DNA of 64,000 bases, from contig CP071499.1 of assembly GCA_017354895.1 (NCBI GenBank), positions 1,674,001 through 1,738,000 of the forward strand. Direction: 5' to 3'. Positions 44,386 to 54,747 of the stretch are shown piece by piece. Position numbers and translations under genes: made by a program. This DNA comes from Podospora comata. Taxonomy: Eukaryota > Ascomycota > Sordariomycetes > Sordariales > Podosporaceae. Each line of letters opens with the position of its first letter. Positions within the stretch are counted from its first letter, which is position 1. The notes below the pieces were generated by a model that worked only from the letters and a program-made list of their open reading frames with translations, had not been told where the DNA came from and ran no database searches.

Positions 44386-46621
44386 CTATGGTGATGTGTT
44401 CATCGGGTCCCCGCCAGCCGCAGGAGGAGCCCCACTGGCGGCCGCGATAGCTTGGGCGGCGAAGAACCTGACGTCGATATCCTCATCGTCCTTGAGTTTC
44501 TCGAGGCATGGCAGGACACGCTCGTCAATCAGCCCCTGGCCCCGTGGGGATGCGGTGAAAGGAGCACCAGCCTTCTCAAGAGTGAAAATGGTACCTTCGG
44601 CGGGCAACCTGCGAAGGACACCGATGATTATGGTGTATGTCTTCGCGACATTAAACCGGATATTGGGGATAGCATCACCGGTCAGCTTCTCAAGCATGGG
44701 AAGAATGCTGTCGGCGACTACATCCAAGGTGACAACGCTGGCCAAGGTCTGTCGATGCTGTCAGCACTCACTCATAATGACACCCAGAGAGGAAGCTCAA
44801 CTCACCGAGATAGCAAAACATGTGGTCATCCTGTACAGGTAATTTGGGTGTCTACCCATCTCCATAACCTTTGGAATGATGTTTTGGCTGGCCCACTCAA
44901 CACCAAAGACCTCTGTCAACCTCTTAAGGTTGTGAGTAGCAGCCTCACGGATGGAGAAGACGGTATCGCCAAGCCAGCCCATGCAAAGGCTGCTGAGCTT
45001 CTCGTTAAAGAACCCAACACCCAGCTGGCCGGCAAGCAAGGGCATGTGTCCAATTATGGCCAAACGAACACGCCACTGCTTGTCCTCGGCAAGGTGAACA
45101 ATGGCTGGAAGAAGGGACTCGGAGAGCCGGTCGATGCCGATAACCTTATTTACCAGCTCGAGCTTAGAAATGATGTGAAGACGGACTTCCGGAAACTCAT
45201 CCTTGAGCATCTGAATGAACATGGGCAACAGATGATCAATGGTTCTGTATACTGATTAGCGAGTGCGTCCTGAGACCAATCACGACTAACGTACTCTTGC
45301 TTCCCGAGGATGGGCGCGAGGCCACTGATTTGTGTACCAAGAGCGGCACGGACATGTTGAGAGGTATCGTTGACAAGTGTCTCGATTGTTTCCAAGACCT
45401 CACTCAGCACCAGCTCTCTGGGTATCAGGGTGCAGAAGCCCGGAATCTGGCCTGCTATGGCCGTCCGCACCTCAGCCTCGTGGTCCTTGAGCAGCTTCAC
45501 AAAAGCAGGGACCATGTCTCTGGTCAGAACTTCCTCATCCACAGCTTTGGCAATCTGTGGGCTAGTTAGCCATGCTCCCGTGAACGTCGAGCAAGGTCAT
45601 ACACACCTTTTCGAACCTGTCTGCAACCATGTACCGAACTCTCCAGCTCTTGTCCTCAATCAAGCTACGAAGCGAGCTCAGAAGAACGCCATGGCTGGCT
45701 TGCTGCTCCTTGGGAACACTCTCGGCGATGGCACCCAGGATCTCAACCGTAAGGAGTCTGACGCTGTCTTGATCGTCCGTCACAAGGTGCTGAAACTGAG
45801 GGATCATTTCTGAGATGACGAGCGGGGGAGCAATCTCCTTTACAAACTTGGCCATATTAGTGGCAGCCTGGCGGCGCACCATGGGTGTTTCGTCGTGGAC
45901 AAGCTGTGAGAAGGCTTGACGGAGCTGTAGCTTTGTTTCTTCGCTGACCTTGGCGTAAGGAGACGCGTACAGACCGCACGCTGAGACTTTGGAAGTGAAC
46001 CAATCCGCCTTAGAGAGTCTGAACACCAGCGGAATGAAATACTCCTCGATTTGGTGCGCATCGAGATCAACGCAGATCTTGTTCAGCGACTCGACAGCCT
46101 AGAGACAGCAGAGGTCAGTCCATGTCCCTCGCGATCCTGGAAAGCGGCATCGGAATCGCCTACCTTGTCCCTCACAACGGGCTCTTCTATGGCAGCAAGG
46201 TTCTCAAGGGGAGACAGCAGAACGTGACCCCACTCCGGACCGCCGACATAGTCGATAAACTTTCCCAGCTCGCCGCTGAGGGCCACAAGAACCTCATCTT
46301 CGTCTTCGACACTTTCTGCAGCAAGAAGCAGGTTAGTGTTTCGTCCATCTACCAAGAAGAGTGCACCAAACGGGATGGGGCTGGCTGACCGTCGAGAAAG
46401 GGGATGAGCTCGTCGCGAGTGCGCTCAGGGCCCAACGCAAGAGCAATGGTCGAGAGTCGGTGAATCGCGTTGAGGCGAAGCAGGACATCGTCGTGCTGGG
46501 AGAAAAAGTTAACCAACAAAAGGCCACAAGACTGAGAGCTTTGTCACCGCCATACCTTCAATTCATCGATCAAGACAGCGATGGGATAGAGCTCATCGCT
46601 GGGGTTGGTTGCATCAGCCAT
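44386..46621 (-). CDS. TPD3: PP2A scaffold subunit A, HEAT-repeat protein
   Basis: Exons on the minus strand are 46556-46621, 46390-46495, 46164-46315, 45607-46098, 45295-45554, 44806-45244 and 44386-44748, 625 residues. All six introns (60, 74, 65, 52, 50 and 57 nt) close in frame. The whole protein is a string of HEAT repeats, with signatures such as [70 protein letters not shown] and [20 protein letters not shown]. This matches the roughly 600-residue, fifteen-repeat PP2A A subunit. It holds the catalytic C subunit and one regulatory B subunit in the PP2A holoenzyme. The start [21 protein letters not shown] fits the family. The C-terminus carries a short Ala/Gly/Pro tail. Seven exons makes it, with the NIPA gene, one of the two most divided genes in the window. 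Confidence 0.96.
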
Positions 46622-47712
46622 GGTGGGCGGCTGTTGTGGGGGTATCGAGTGGTTGAAAGAAGCGCGGAATATGCCAAGAGTCGGGGGTGATTATGTTTAT
46701 CTTGGTGGTATGTTTGTTTGTGCTGGTGAGGAATCCGGGCCGTGGTTTGGGCAGGGCGCTGGGTAAGGCGGCCGGGATCGCGTGTGGTGTGGAAAGTGAT
46801 GCAATGGGTAATCTGAAGAGTGGGAGGGAGTTGCCGACCGGGGCGCTACAAGTAATGCAGCCCACCTGAGAGAGAGCTGTCTGCGGTGTGGTCTGGTCTC
46901 TGTTTCCCCGGGGTTGGGTGTCAATGTCGATGCTGGAATTAGACAAGCGCGCCGGCGACCGTACAGCAGCACACTGGAGTGGAATGCAACAAGAGATGGG
47001 AGGACGCCGGGCAGTTTGTTGAATGTTTATTCCCAAAGTGATGCTGGATGGGATCGTTGTCAGAGGGTGGGCGGCGAGGGGACTGTCAAGGCGAGAGCTC
47101 TCCAGCGACCAGGAGCCAGGAGCGCGGCCTAACAAATCCAGGTTGGTCACGGCCCAGGTGGTCAGTGCGTCGGTCCCAGGCTGACAGCCTCCCCCGTGCT
47201 CCCCTCCTTTTTTGACAGCCAGTGCGGGACAGCTGAAGAAGCGACGACAGGGGTGGCCAGCATTTACGACATGTGTTGCGACTTCACTTTGTACCCTCTT
47301 GTCTGCTTCAAGTAACAAGTCTCTCTCATCTTTCCGGCTATGGAGATATCGATGCAGACCGTGATACATCATACTATATCCCCACCCATACGGAGGACCA
47401 GCAAACAGCCCATGACCTCACTGCAGACCACCCAGCTATGCAGATACTTCATTTATACTTCTTCAGCACTAGCTCCCAGGAACTAATCTTCAACGACAAT
47501 TGTCTTTTGAATTCGGCTTAACGTGTCATTCTTCCGCTGAATAAACAACCAGCTAGGAATGCACCTGCTCATGTTGTAACCAAAGTCTGCCCGTAAGAGG
47601 AGTGTAGGTATGTATGCCTGGCTTAAAATAAACGCTCATCCTCAAAGATACAGGCCTCCCAAAAACATGCTTCCCTAAAAAACCGCCTTCAGCAAGAGCT
47701 CCACAAGAATTC
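46622..47712. other. Intergenic region between two minus-strand genes
   Basis: This holds the promoter and leader of the PP2A subunit gene and the 3' flank of the myotubularin gene. A minus-strand open frame of 252 codons (46614-47372) overlaps the PP2A start but has no family features. Confidence 0.5.
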
Positions 47713-50224
47713 CTAGCTCATGCTCTTCAACTCTTGTTCTACTGCAGCCGCACTTGCAACCGTCTCCACGTCGTCTGCATCCTGTCTCCCTGCGCTGGAA
47801 CTGTTTGCGTGCCCCCCAAACACACCCTTAGCGATAGCCAAACCAGAGATCTTATCTTGTAAAGCCCCGAGTGCAACCGGCATTCCTCCAGTGCTAGCGC
47901 TTTTATTTAGTGATGGCGGCGATACTCTTGCTTCAGGTGTGAGAGCAGCATGTGCTGTTTCGACACCCGTTAGCACCGACTGGCTAGAGGTAAGGGCTGG
48001 AGGTTGCGGTGACGGGCTCGTCGAGACCATCGACGCCGACTCGGAAGGAATACCCGAGCTCTCAGAGAACCCCGTAGAGGCTTGGTAAGCTGCCACCCTT
48101 TCTGCTGTGGCAGCAGAGGCGTTGAGCTCCCCGTTCATTTCATCATCGGTTCTGTTAAAAACTTGATGCCACCACCTCACCTCGCCCAGTTTGGGGAAAA
48201 TGAGCCGCTCTCGTCCCTTTGTGTGGTCGTCAATGGTTGGTTCATATCGGTCATTCGTGAACTCCGGTCGCCTGCTCAAAAAGTAGCCCCAGACACTCCG
48301 AGTACGTTCCCGCAGATTGGCCTCGTGGCGTTGTCGCTCATTGTTGTATAAGAAGGTACCATATTGACACGAGTAAACATGGTATAGCAGTCGTCGAAGG
48401 AACCGTTCGTTGAACTCAAATCTGTTAGGATGCTGGCGGAGAAGTTGATAGGTGGCATCAAGGAACTGGTGGAAGACAGGCGAGACATCTCTCAACCTCG
48501 TCGTCTGCTCCTCGGCAGCATTTGGGGCTGTGGCTTGTTTGACCTCGTCGACTGCGGCACCCTCCTCCTGGTCTGATCCCGCCTCCTTGTCATTGGTGAC
48601 ATTCTTGGACCAGAATCTCTTCGCGCTGGCCATGACATTCTCGACAACATCTCCACGGCCATCATTTTCACCTGGGCGCACTGCAGAGCCCGCAAGCGCA
48701 TCACTGTCGACTGTGAACCAACTCTCATGGCTCATATGTCCAGACCGTAACTGAAACATGTGGCCAAACGAAAGCCAATCTTTCTCAACCAGCACAATGA
48801 AGCCCTCCAAAGTGCGGTAATAGGGATCAAGCATTAGCTGAGACAGGGCGCAAAGCTGGCTTGTCCGATCCCAGCCATCCGAGCAGTGAATAAGGGCATG
48901 CGAATGCTGAATCCCGACTTGCCGCGCTATTATCGCCGATCCATCCAAGATTCCAGCGATATGCTTCAACCACTTGCTCTTCATCAGAAGATCTCTGTTT
49001 GGAGGAAAGGGAGAAATATCGGCATCCTTGATTGCGCTGATAACCTTGTCGAGCGAGTCCCTCATGACATGAATATTGTCTATATTTAAAAAGACCTTCT
49101 TCGCATATTTGTAGTAGTCCATGTTCTCCGACCCCATGCCTATAGCCTGCATGGCATACGAGTTGATGGCAGGCCGCGCATCCACAATAAGGTTATGCTG
49201 CTGGGCACCATATATTAGACGCTTCCCGGTCTTCTCGTCGTACATCACGTTGGGCGCGGCAATGAGCTCGTCCTCCATTCTCTCTGTGTCGGAAAGAGAC
49301 ATATCAGTGGGAGCATCGGGACTATCCGCACTGAGATCCACATGGCTTGACGATGGGCTATGGTCTGCCTGTATGCTCGCATTCGCAGGAGATGGCGAGT
49401 TGCCATCCAGAAAGTCTGTCGAAGCTGAAAAGCATGCGCCAACGAGTTTCTCGTCCTGGATGCTCCGCTTCATCCTGAGCCCCACAAAGGGCTGTGAGCT
49501 GCGGGTGATAGTGCAGTTGTTGACGGGATGAATATATGACAAAGTAGGGATCCGGGCCCGAGACCGAAAGTTGGCGGCATATTTCAGCGTATTATCCGAA
49601 ATCTTTGAAGGCACGGCGAGAACGGCCGGATACGTCGGGGAGAAGGCATAGTCCTTATTGATGTTCGTAATCCTCCAGCCCAAGTCTGCTGACTTTTCAC
49701 TGATCCCTTGTCGCCTGAACTCGGCCCTCGCGTCGTACAGGTCCCATCCATTGATCTTGGATTCGAGAGAGTTGGAGGGCGGGGAGTAGTTGAATGCTAA
49801 GAGCTTATCAACGCTCCCCAGCCTGCAGGTCTTTGCGCGGATGAACTCGAAGGCATCCCGAGCCTGCTTGTCGTCTGTGAAGTTGAAACTGACAAAGGTA
49901 AAATCCCTGAAACGAAGCCGTAGCGATGAAGGGATACCGCTCGATGGGGGCGTTGGTCGCAAAGCGCAGTGGGATATGATGTGAAATGCGAACCATACTT
50001 GTTTCGTGTGTTTCTTCGCTTTTGGATCCAGAGCTGCCGCTGATTCTGGAGGGAAACGAAAGACGAGATGGTAGTCAGTCAGAGCCAGGTCGCCCTGTTC
50101 TGGCTTTCCGCCTCGAAGTGCTTGCACATTGCTATAGTACTAAGGTGTCATTGGAGTTTAGCAGCAGCTCGGGAGAAAATGCAGCTTCGAAACCACATAC
50201 GTGCTTGTGCTGCGGCGCCGCCAT
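47713..50224 (-). CDS. YMR1: Myotubularin-type phosphoinositide 3-phosphatase
   Basis: Exons on the minus strand are 50201-50224 and 47713-50139, 816 residues. The first exon is only MAAPQHKH. With donor GTATGT and the acceptor cttag, the join reads MAAPQHKHYYSNVQALRGG. The N-terminal PH-GRAM part includes GDLALTDYHLVFRFP. The catalytic loop is HCSDGWDRTSQL, with Cys427 and Arg433 (CX5R), preceded by ARPAINSYAMQAIGMGSENM. After it come GFIVLVEKDWLSFGHMFQLR and a conserved region ending RLLYHVYSCQYGTFLYNN. The enzyme removes the 3-phosphate of PI3P and PI(3,5)P2 on endosome and vacuole membranes. The tail of about 150 residues is low complexity. A second acceptor AG (tatag) nine bases downstream would give another frame and is not favoured. 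Confidence 0.93.
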
Positions 50225-50909
50225 GGTGAATATGGGGACAAGGCCGCCCCAATGTCACGACGAGAGAAAACAGGAGTCGTCGCCCGTCACGCAGGCAATC
50301 GCGAAGTCGAGCTCAACAATCAGGGGTCGTCAATCGATGGAGGAAGACAAGAGCCGAGATGCCTTGACACTTGACAGGGTGACGACGTGTGGGGTATCAC
50401 TTTGTAAGTGGAAATCGAGCTTCATCCGCAGAAGGTGTAGCCAGAAGACTCTATAAATCAGTATACCAGCCGAACAGAACCATGGCAGGTTTAGACTTTG
50501 GCTCTTTCAAAGTGTTGCGCAAGCCGCCGTCTGAGTGTAGGCTTGGAGGAATCACAAGACCGAGTACCATCTGTCGGCCACTGGGCATCACTGCACCACT
50601 GGCGCTTGACGTCGACGGTTCCCCCACTAAGAAGCACAGACCTCGCAGCTGACAGTTTGTTCGAGGTTGAATTTGATAGATGCACGCCTCACCCAAGTGG
50701 CCGCACCCCCAAAATCAAGGCCCGTCCTCATTGGCGCAGGCAAACCCTACTCCACTTCTGTACACCCGGAGCCCACCAAGATTCAAAAAAGCAGTGTGCA
50801 GGTCGAATTTCCCCTCTGAGAAAAGTTTGGTGAACACCGCGATCAGGCCTACCCTCAACCTCCAGCAACCACCGAAATCCCGTAGGTCGCTCAGTACCAA
50901 ACCGACATC
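50225..50909. promoter_or_regulatory. Shared upstream region of the myotubularin and uS3 genes
   Basis: The two genes face away from each other with 685 bp between start codons. No gene lies here. The part next to uS3 is expected to carry its strong promoter and a short leader; I see no TATA box. Confidence 0.5.
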
Positions 50910-51889
50910 ATGGCTGTTCCCGGCACTCAGATGTAAGTCGAGAGAATTCCCGTCGTTTGAACCATCTTCAATTCGGCCATATTCGACGGCAGAGAGAGAG
51001 AGAGGGGGAGAGAGTCTGGAGGAGGGGAATCTGGAGATCGATGGCTTTCTGAAAACTCTCGAGGAGGCTTCATGGGCAAAGCTCAAAAATTGGGAACAAT
51101 GGCTGACTTGTCTGTGTCTGCAGCTCCAAGCGGAGAAAGTTCGTCGCTGACGGTGTCTTCTACGCCGAGTTGAACGAGTTCTTCCAGCGCGAGTTGGCCG
51201 AGGAGGGCTACTCCGGCGTCGAGGTCCGCGTCACTCCCACCGTTACCGACATCATCATCCGCGCCACCCACACCCAGGAGGTTCTCGGTGAGCAGGGTCG
51301 CCGCATCCGCGAGCTCACCTCCCTCATCCAGAAGCGCTTCAAGTTCCCCGAGAACTCGGTCTCCCTCTACGCCGCCAAGGTCCAGAACCGTGGTCTCTCC
51401 GCCGTCGCTCAGTGCGAGTCCCTCCGCTACAAGCTCCTCAACGGTCTTGCCGTTCGCCGTGCTTGCTATGGTGTCCTCCGCTTCATCATGGAGTCCGGCG
51501 CCAAGGGCTGCGAGGTCGTCGTTTCCGGCAAGCTCCGCGCTGCTCGCGCCAAGTCCATGAAGTTCACGGACGGCTTCATGATCCACTCCGGTCAGCCCGC
51601 TAAGGACTTCATCGACAGCGCCACTCGCCACGTTCTCCTCCGCCAGGGTGTCCTTGGTATCAAGGTCAAGATCATGCGCGGCTCTGACCCCGAGGGCAAG
51701 GCCGGCCCCCAGAAGTCTCTCCCCGACGCCGTCACCATCATCGACCCCAAGGAGGAGACCCCCGTCGTTCAGCCTATGAGCCAGGACTACGGTGCTAAGG
51801 CCGCCGCTGCCCAGGCTGCTGCTGAGGCTGCCCGCCAGGAGGAGCAGGCTGGTGCTGAGGAGGAGGCTGCCCCTGCTGCTGAGCAATAG
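50910..51889 (+). CDS. RPS3: 40S ribosomal protein uS3 (Rps3)
   Basis: Exons 50910-50932 and 51124-51889, 262 residues. The first exon has only MAVPGTQ and two bases of an Ile codon; the 191-nt intron (GTAAGT, ctgcag) joins to [23 protein letters not shown] domain follows with [23 protein letters not shown] and [15 protein letters not shown]. Then [20 protein letters not shown] and [18 protein letters not shown] are the uS3 core. The protein lines the mRNA entry channel of the small subunit. The C-terminal tail is Ala/Glu-rich. The codon use is extreme, C- and G-ending, as expected for a highly expressed gene. The bias also opens long antisense frames. Confidence 0.97.
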
Positions 51890-52673
51890 GATGCTCGCGG
51901 TAGAGGTGCTGGACAATCTCCCAAGATACCCCAGTCCTACGTCGATCTGGGTGCTGAGCCTGCGCCCAACAACAGCGATGACTGGTAAATCGGAAAGGGG
52001 AGCGTTGTGGCAGGGATGAGGAGATCTTTCTTTTGGGCGCGCCACACGCTCATCGGTATGGTTGCAGGAATGGGTTTACGGCGTCAACTTTGAGCATATT
52101 GCATTAAGTCTGCAAAAGGGAAAACGGACGGGTTGTTGCTTTATGGAGGGGTGGCTTTGTAACTATCTACAGAACCCATGGACAAGGGCAGCAACGTCAA
52201 GATGATCCTGATAACACACCGGGAATAGACCTCCTGAACAAAGTGAACGGGCTCTCTTGTGTGACATGCCGATGGTGAAGGGCGCCGGATGTATTTTGTT
52301 TTAACAATGTGATACCACTAGTTTTCTTTGCCTCGATGATATCTGGGTGGATGGCTCTGGACGTTGGTACAACTAAACCAACCACACGACTATTTTCCAT
52401 TCCCACCAACCCCTTTTTTGCCAGCCAGCTTTGGCTGGTGATTTTCTAGAGAATAATGTATGCAATGATATCGTAGCATATAGGAAGCTTCAATCTGGTG
52501 CGACAAAGACAATATTCTCGACACATCACATACCAGAACACCACACTATAGGCCGCCACCCTTTTATCCCCGCCCTCTATACCGATAGCATGGCATGGTA
52601 TATATTGCACCTGAAGATATCCATCAACAGTTAACAGTCAACTTTCACACAACCAGAAAAAAACCAAGGGAGC

Positions 52674-52711
<38 letters not shown>

Positions 52712-53023
52712 TAGATCAAAAAGCTTTGTTGTTAAAACATTGAATAACCCACCCAACCTCCCGGTAGTCCACCCATTGAACAAAGATATCCATTAACACA
52801 ATATTTCCCATTGATTTATGCACCCTCAAACGCCATTTTGTGACGCCCCCCTTTCCCCTCTCCCGCCCCCAAGAAGAAAAAGCCACCATATATATATCTC
52901 TCTCTTCAAAGATCCAATGAATGCCACAAGAGACAACTGTGTGATAATAGTAGCAGCAAACCATGTAGTAAAAATACATCCCAAAGAAAAAGCAAATCCC
53001 CCCCCCCTCCAACCCCATCATCA
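51890..53023. other. Convergent 3' flanks with a poly-A tract
   Basis: The uS3 and NIPA genes end facing each other across 1.1 kb. No gene is seen. The stretch contains an A34 tract and, nearer the NIPA gene, a C-rich and TA-rich patch at about 52890-53010. Confidence 0.55.
52675..52708 (+). repeat. A34 homopolymer
   Basis: A perfect run of 34 A on the + strand, far longer than other A runs in the window. It could be a slippage tract or the tail of an old retroposed copy. I saw no recognisable SINE or LINE next to it. Confidence 0.9.
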
Positions 53024-54747
53024 TCATCTATCCCCCGACTTCCTATTCTGCAGCTCTATTGACTCGTTATATGCATTCCCCGCCGTCAAATGCGTCCCGT
53101 GACTCCCACTCCCGCCGTTTGGTCTCCCATTCGTTTGCTGTTGGGAAAAACTCGAAATCATGGGAGAGCGCGGGTCCACGTCGTCGTCTGTGTCGTCTGC
53201 CAAGTCGTGAAGACCAAGCCCGGCCTCTTCGTCGTAGGCCCGGATGAGACCGTCACGATCACCGCCCGTGCGGCTGCCGACGCTCATCCGGTGGGATTGG
53301 GAGCGGCGGGCTTCCATGCTCATTCTTGTCTGGATGCTAGAAATCATGTCGGTTCCCGTCGAGTCGCCGCCGCTTCTGCGGGCCAACGTCTTAGTGCCTG
53401 AGGGGTCGGTTCGGCTGAGGTTGAGGAGGTAGACGCCCGTGAATGTGACGAGGAAGCCGCAGAGGAGGGAGAGGGTGTTGACTGTGTCGGTTGTGTTGAA
53501 ACCTTGAAAGAGGATGAAGGAGGCAATAAGAGTTGCCGTCGTGAAAGTGACATAGTAGAGGGGGTTAACACTAGTCAATGTTAGCGATAGTCCCAAGGCT
53601 GCCGCATGACTGGCGAGGCGTACATGTTGGTAGGGAACTGGCTCAGAGCCTTGTTAAAGTAGTTCATCTGGGTAAGGATACAAACCACAGTAATGATCAT
53701 AAAGACATAAGTCGACGGGTGGCTGAACTGGTTGTGCCCCGCAAAGGTCAACTTGAGGGCAATGCCAAACGCCTTGACGGCCATGACCGAGATGGATCCA
53801 ACAGTCGAGCAAATGCTCAGGTAGACAAGAGGATTCTTCTTGCCGTGGATCGGCCCAACCTTGTAGATCATAATCGTCGCGAAAATGCAGACGAACAGCG
53901 AGTAGAACAAGAAGCCTATACCTGGTCAGCCACATCTTCCTGGAGCATGTCCCGGCAGCCAATGTTGGTTCATACCTGGCTGAATCGCATATTCGAGAAT
54001 CTGGTCAATAGTCTGAATATCCTCGTCAGGGGACGCATGCAGCACAATAATGACAGCTCCGATCAGACAGAGGGCGCTCCCCAGCTTGCCCAACGTCCCC
54101 AACTCCTCATTGAGCACGTATGACCCCACCACAGCTCCCACTAACACCGACAGCGCTCCAAGAGGGGTGACGAGGATGGCCGGCGCAAAAGCGTAAGCTG
54201 CAAAGTTGAAGATTTCGCCCAAAACCACTGTATGCTTCGTCAGCGCGCGCAGTTCCCTCGAGATCCAGGGAGGAAAATGTCCATACAGCAAACAATGCCT
54301 GCCCACCACATTGGGTTCTTCAAGTAAACGAACCCATCCCCTTCAAACCCATGCCTTTCTTCTGCTTGCATCAATCCCTATAACAGCCGGTCACCAGGTC
54401 AGCATTCTTCCTTTCGTCCCGTATGGCGTGGCCTGTGGGCATGTGCTTGGTGTGTAACATGAGGGGGGCTGGCTGTTCGAGCTGGGAGGCCGTACCTTTT
54501 TGGTGATGACGAAGCTGATACCTGTCCACGACCAGAGTTAGCCCAATCGCTCTCCCGGGTCCTCGAGATCAGTGAATATGCGCATACCTATTGCTAAACT
54601 TGAGCTCATGGCCAAGGCCAGGCCGATATATCTAAAAGACAGAAAACCACAGCGTCAGTTGCGATGCGCCACCAGGGCTGAGCCCCCAAGACCTGCAAAA
54701 CAGGCTGCAAAGAAAAGGGCAGCAGCATACTTCTCCTCCAACATCAT
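53024..54747 (-). CDS. NIPA-type magnesium transporter
   Basis: Exons on the minus strand are 54731-54747, 54588-54631, 54496-54521, 54287-54377, 53976-54227, 53624-53915 and 53024-53570, 422 residues. The N-terminus joins to MMLEEKYIGLALAMSSSLAI, then GISFVITKKGL, a NIPA hallmark, WWAGIVCLVLGEIFNFAAYA and ILVTPLGALSVL. Later blocks are SVGSISVM-like TVGSISVMAVKAFGIALKL, NYFNKALSQFPTNIVNPLYY and FNTTDTVNTLSLLCGFLV. About nine membrane segments are expected. The family resembles drug/metabolite transporters and carries Mg2+ in animals; the fungal substrate is unproven. The hydrophilic tail has arginine and glycine-rich patches. Three of the first four coding exons are 17, 44 and 26 nt long; splice sites were set by frame closure and known family blocks. 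Confidence 0.9.

Noticed and set aside
46614-47372. 252-codon minus-strand frame overlapping the PP2A subunit start
   Set aside because: It has no domain or family pattern and overlaps the certain start of the PP2A subunit by eight bases in another frame. It is probably a chance opening in the leader, at most an upstream ORF.
51083-52045. 320-codon minus-strand frame overlapping the ribosomal protein uS3 gene
   Set aside because: It is the antisense reflection of a strongly GC3-biased gene. The composition is Leu/Gly/Ala-rich with no domain, and the gene on the + strand is certain.
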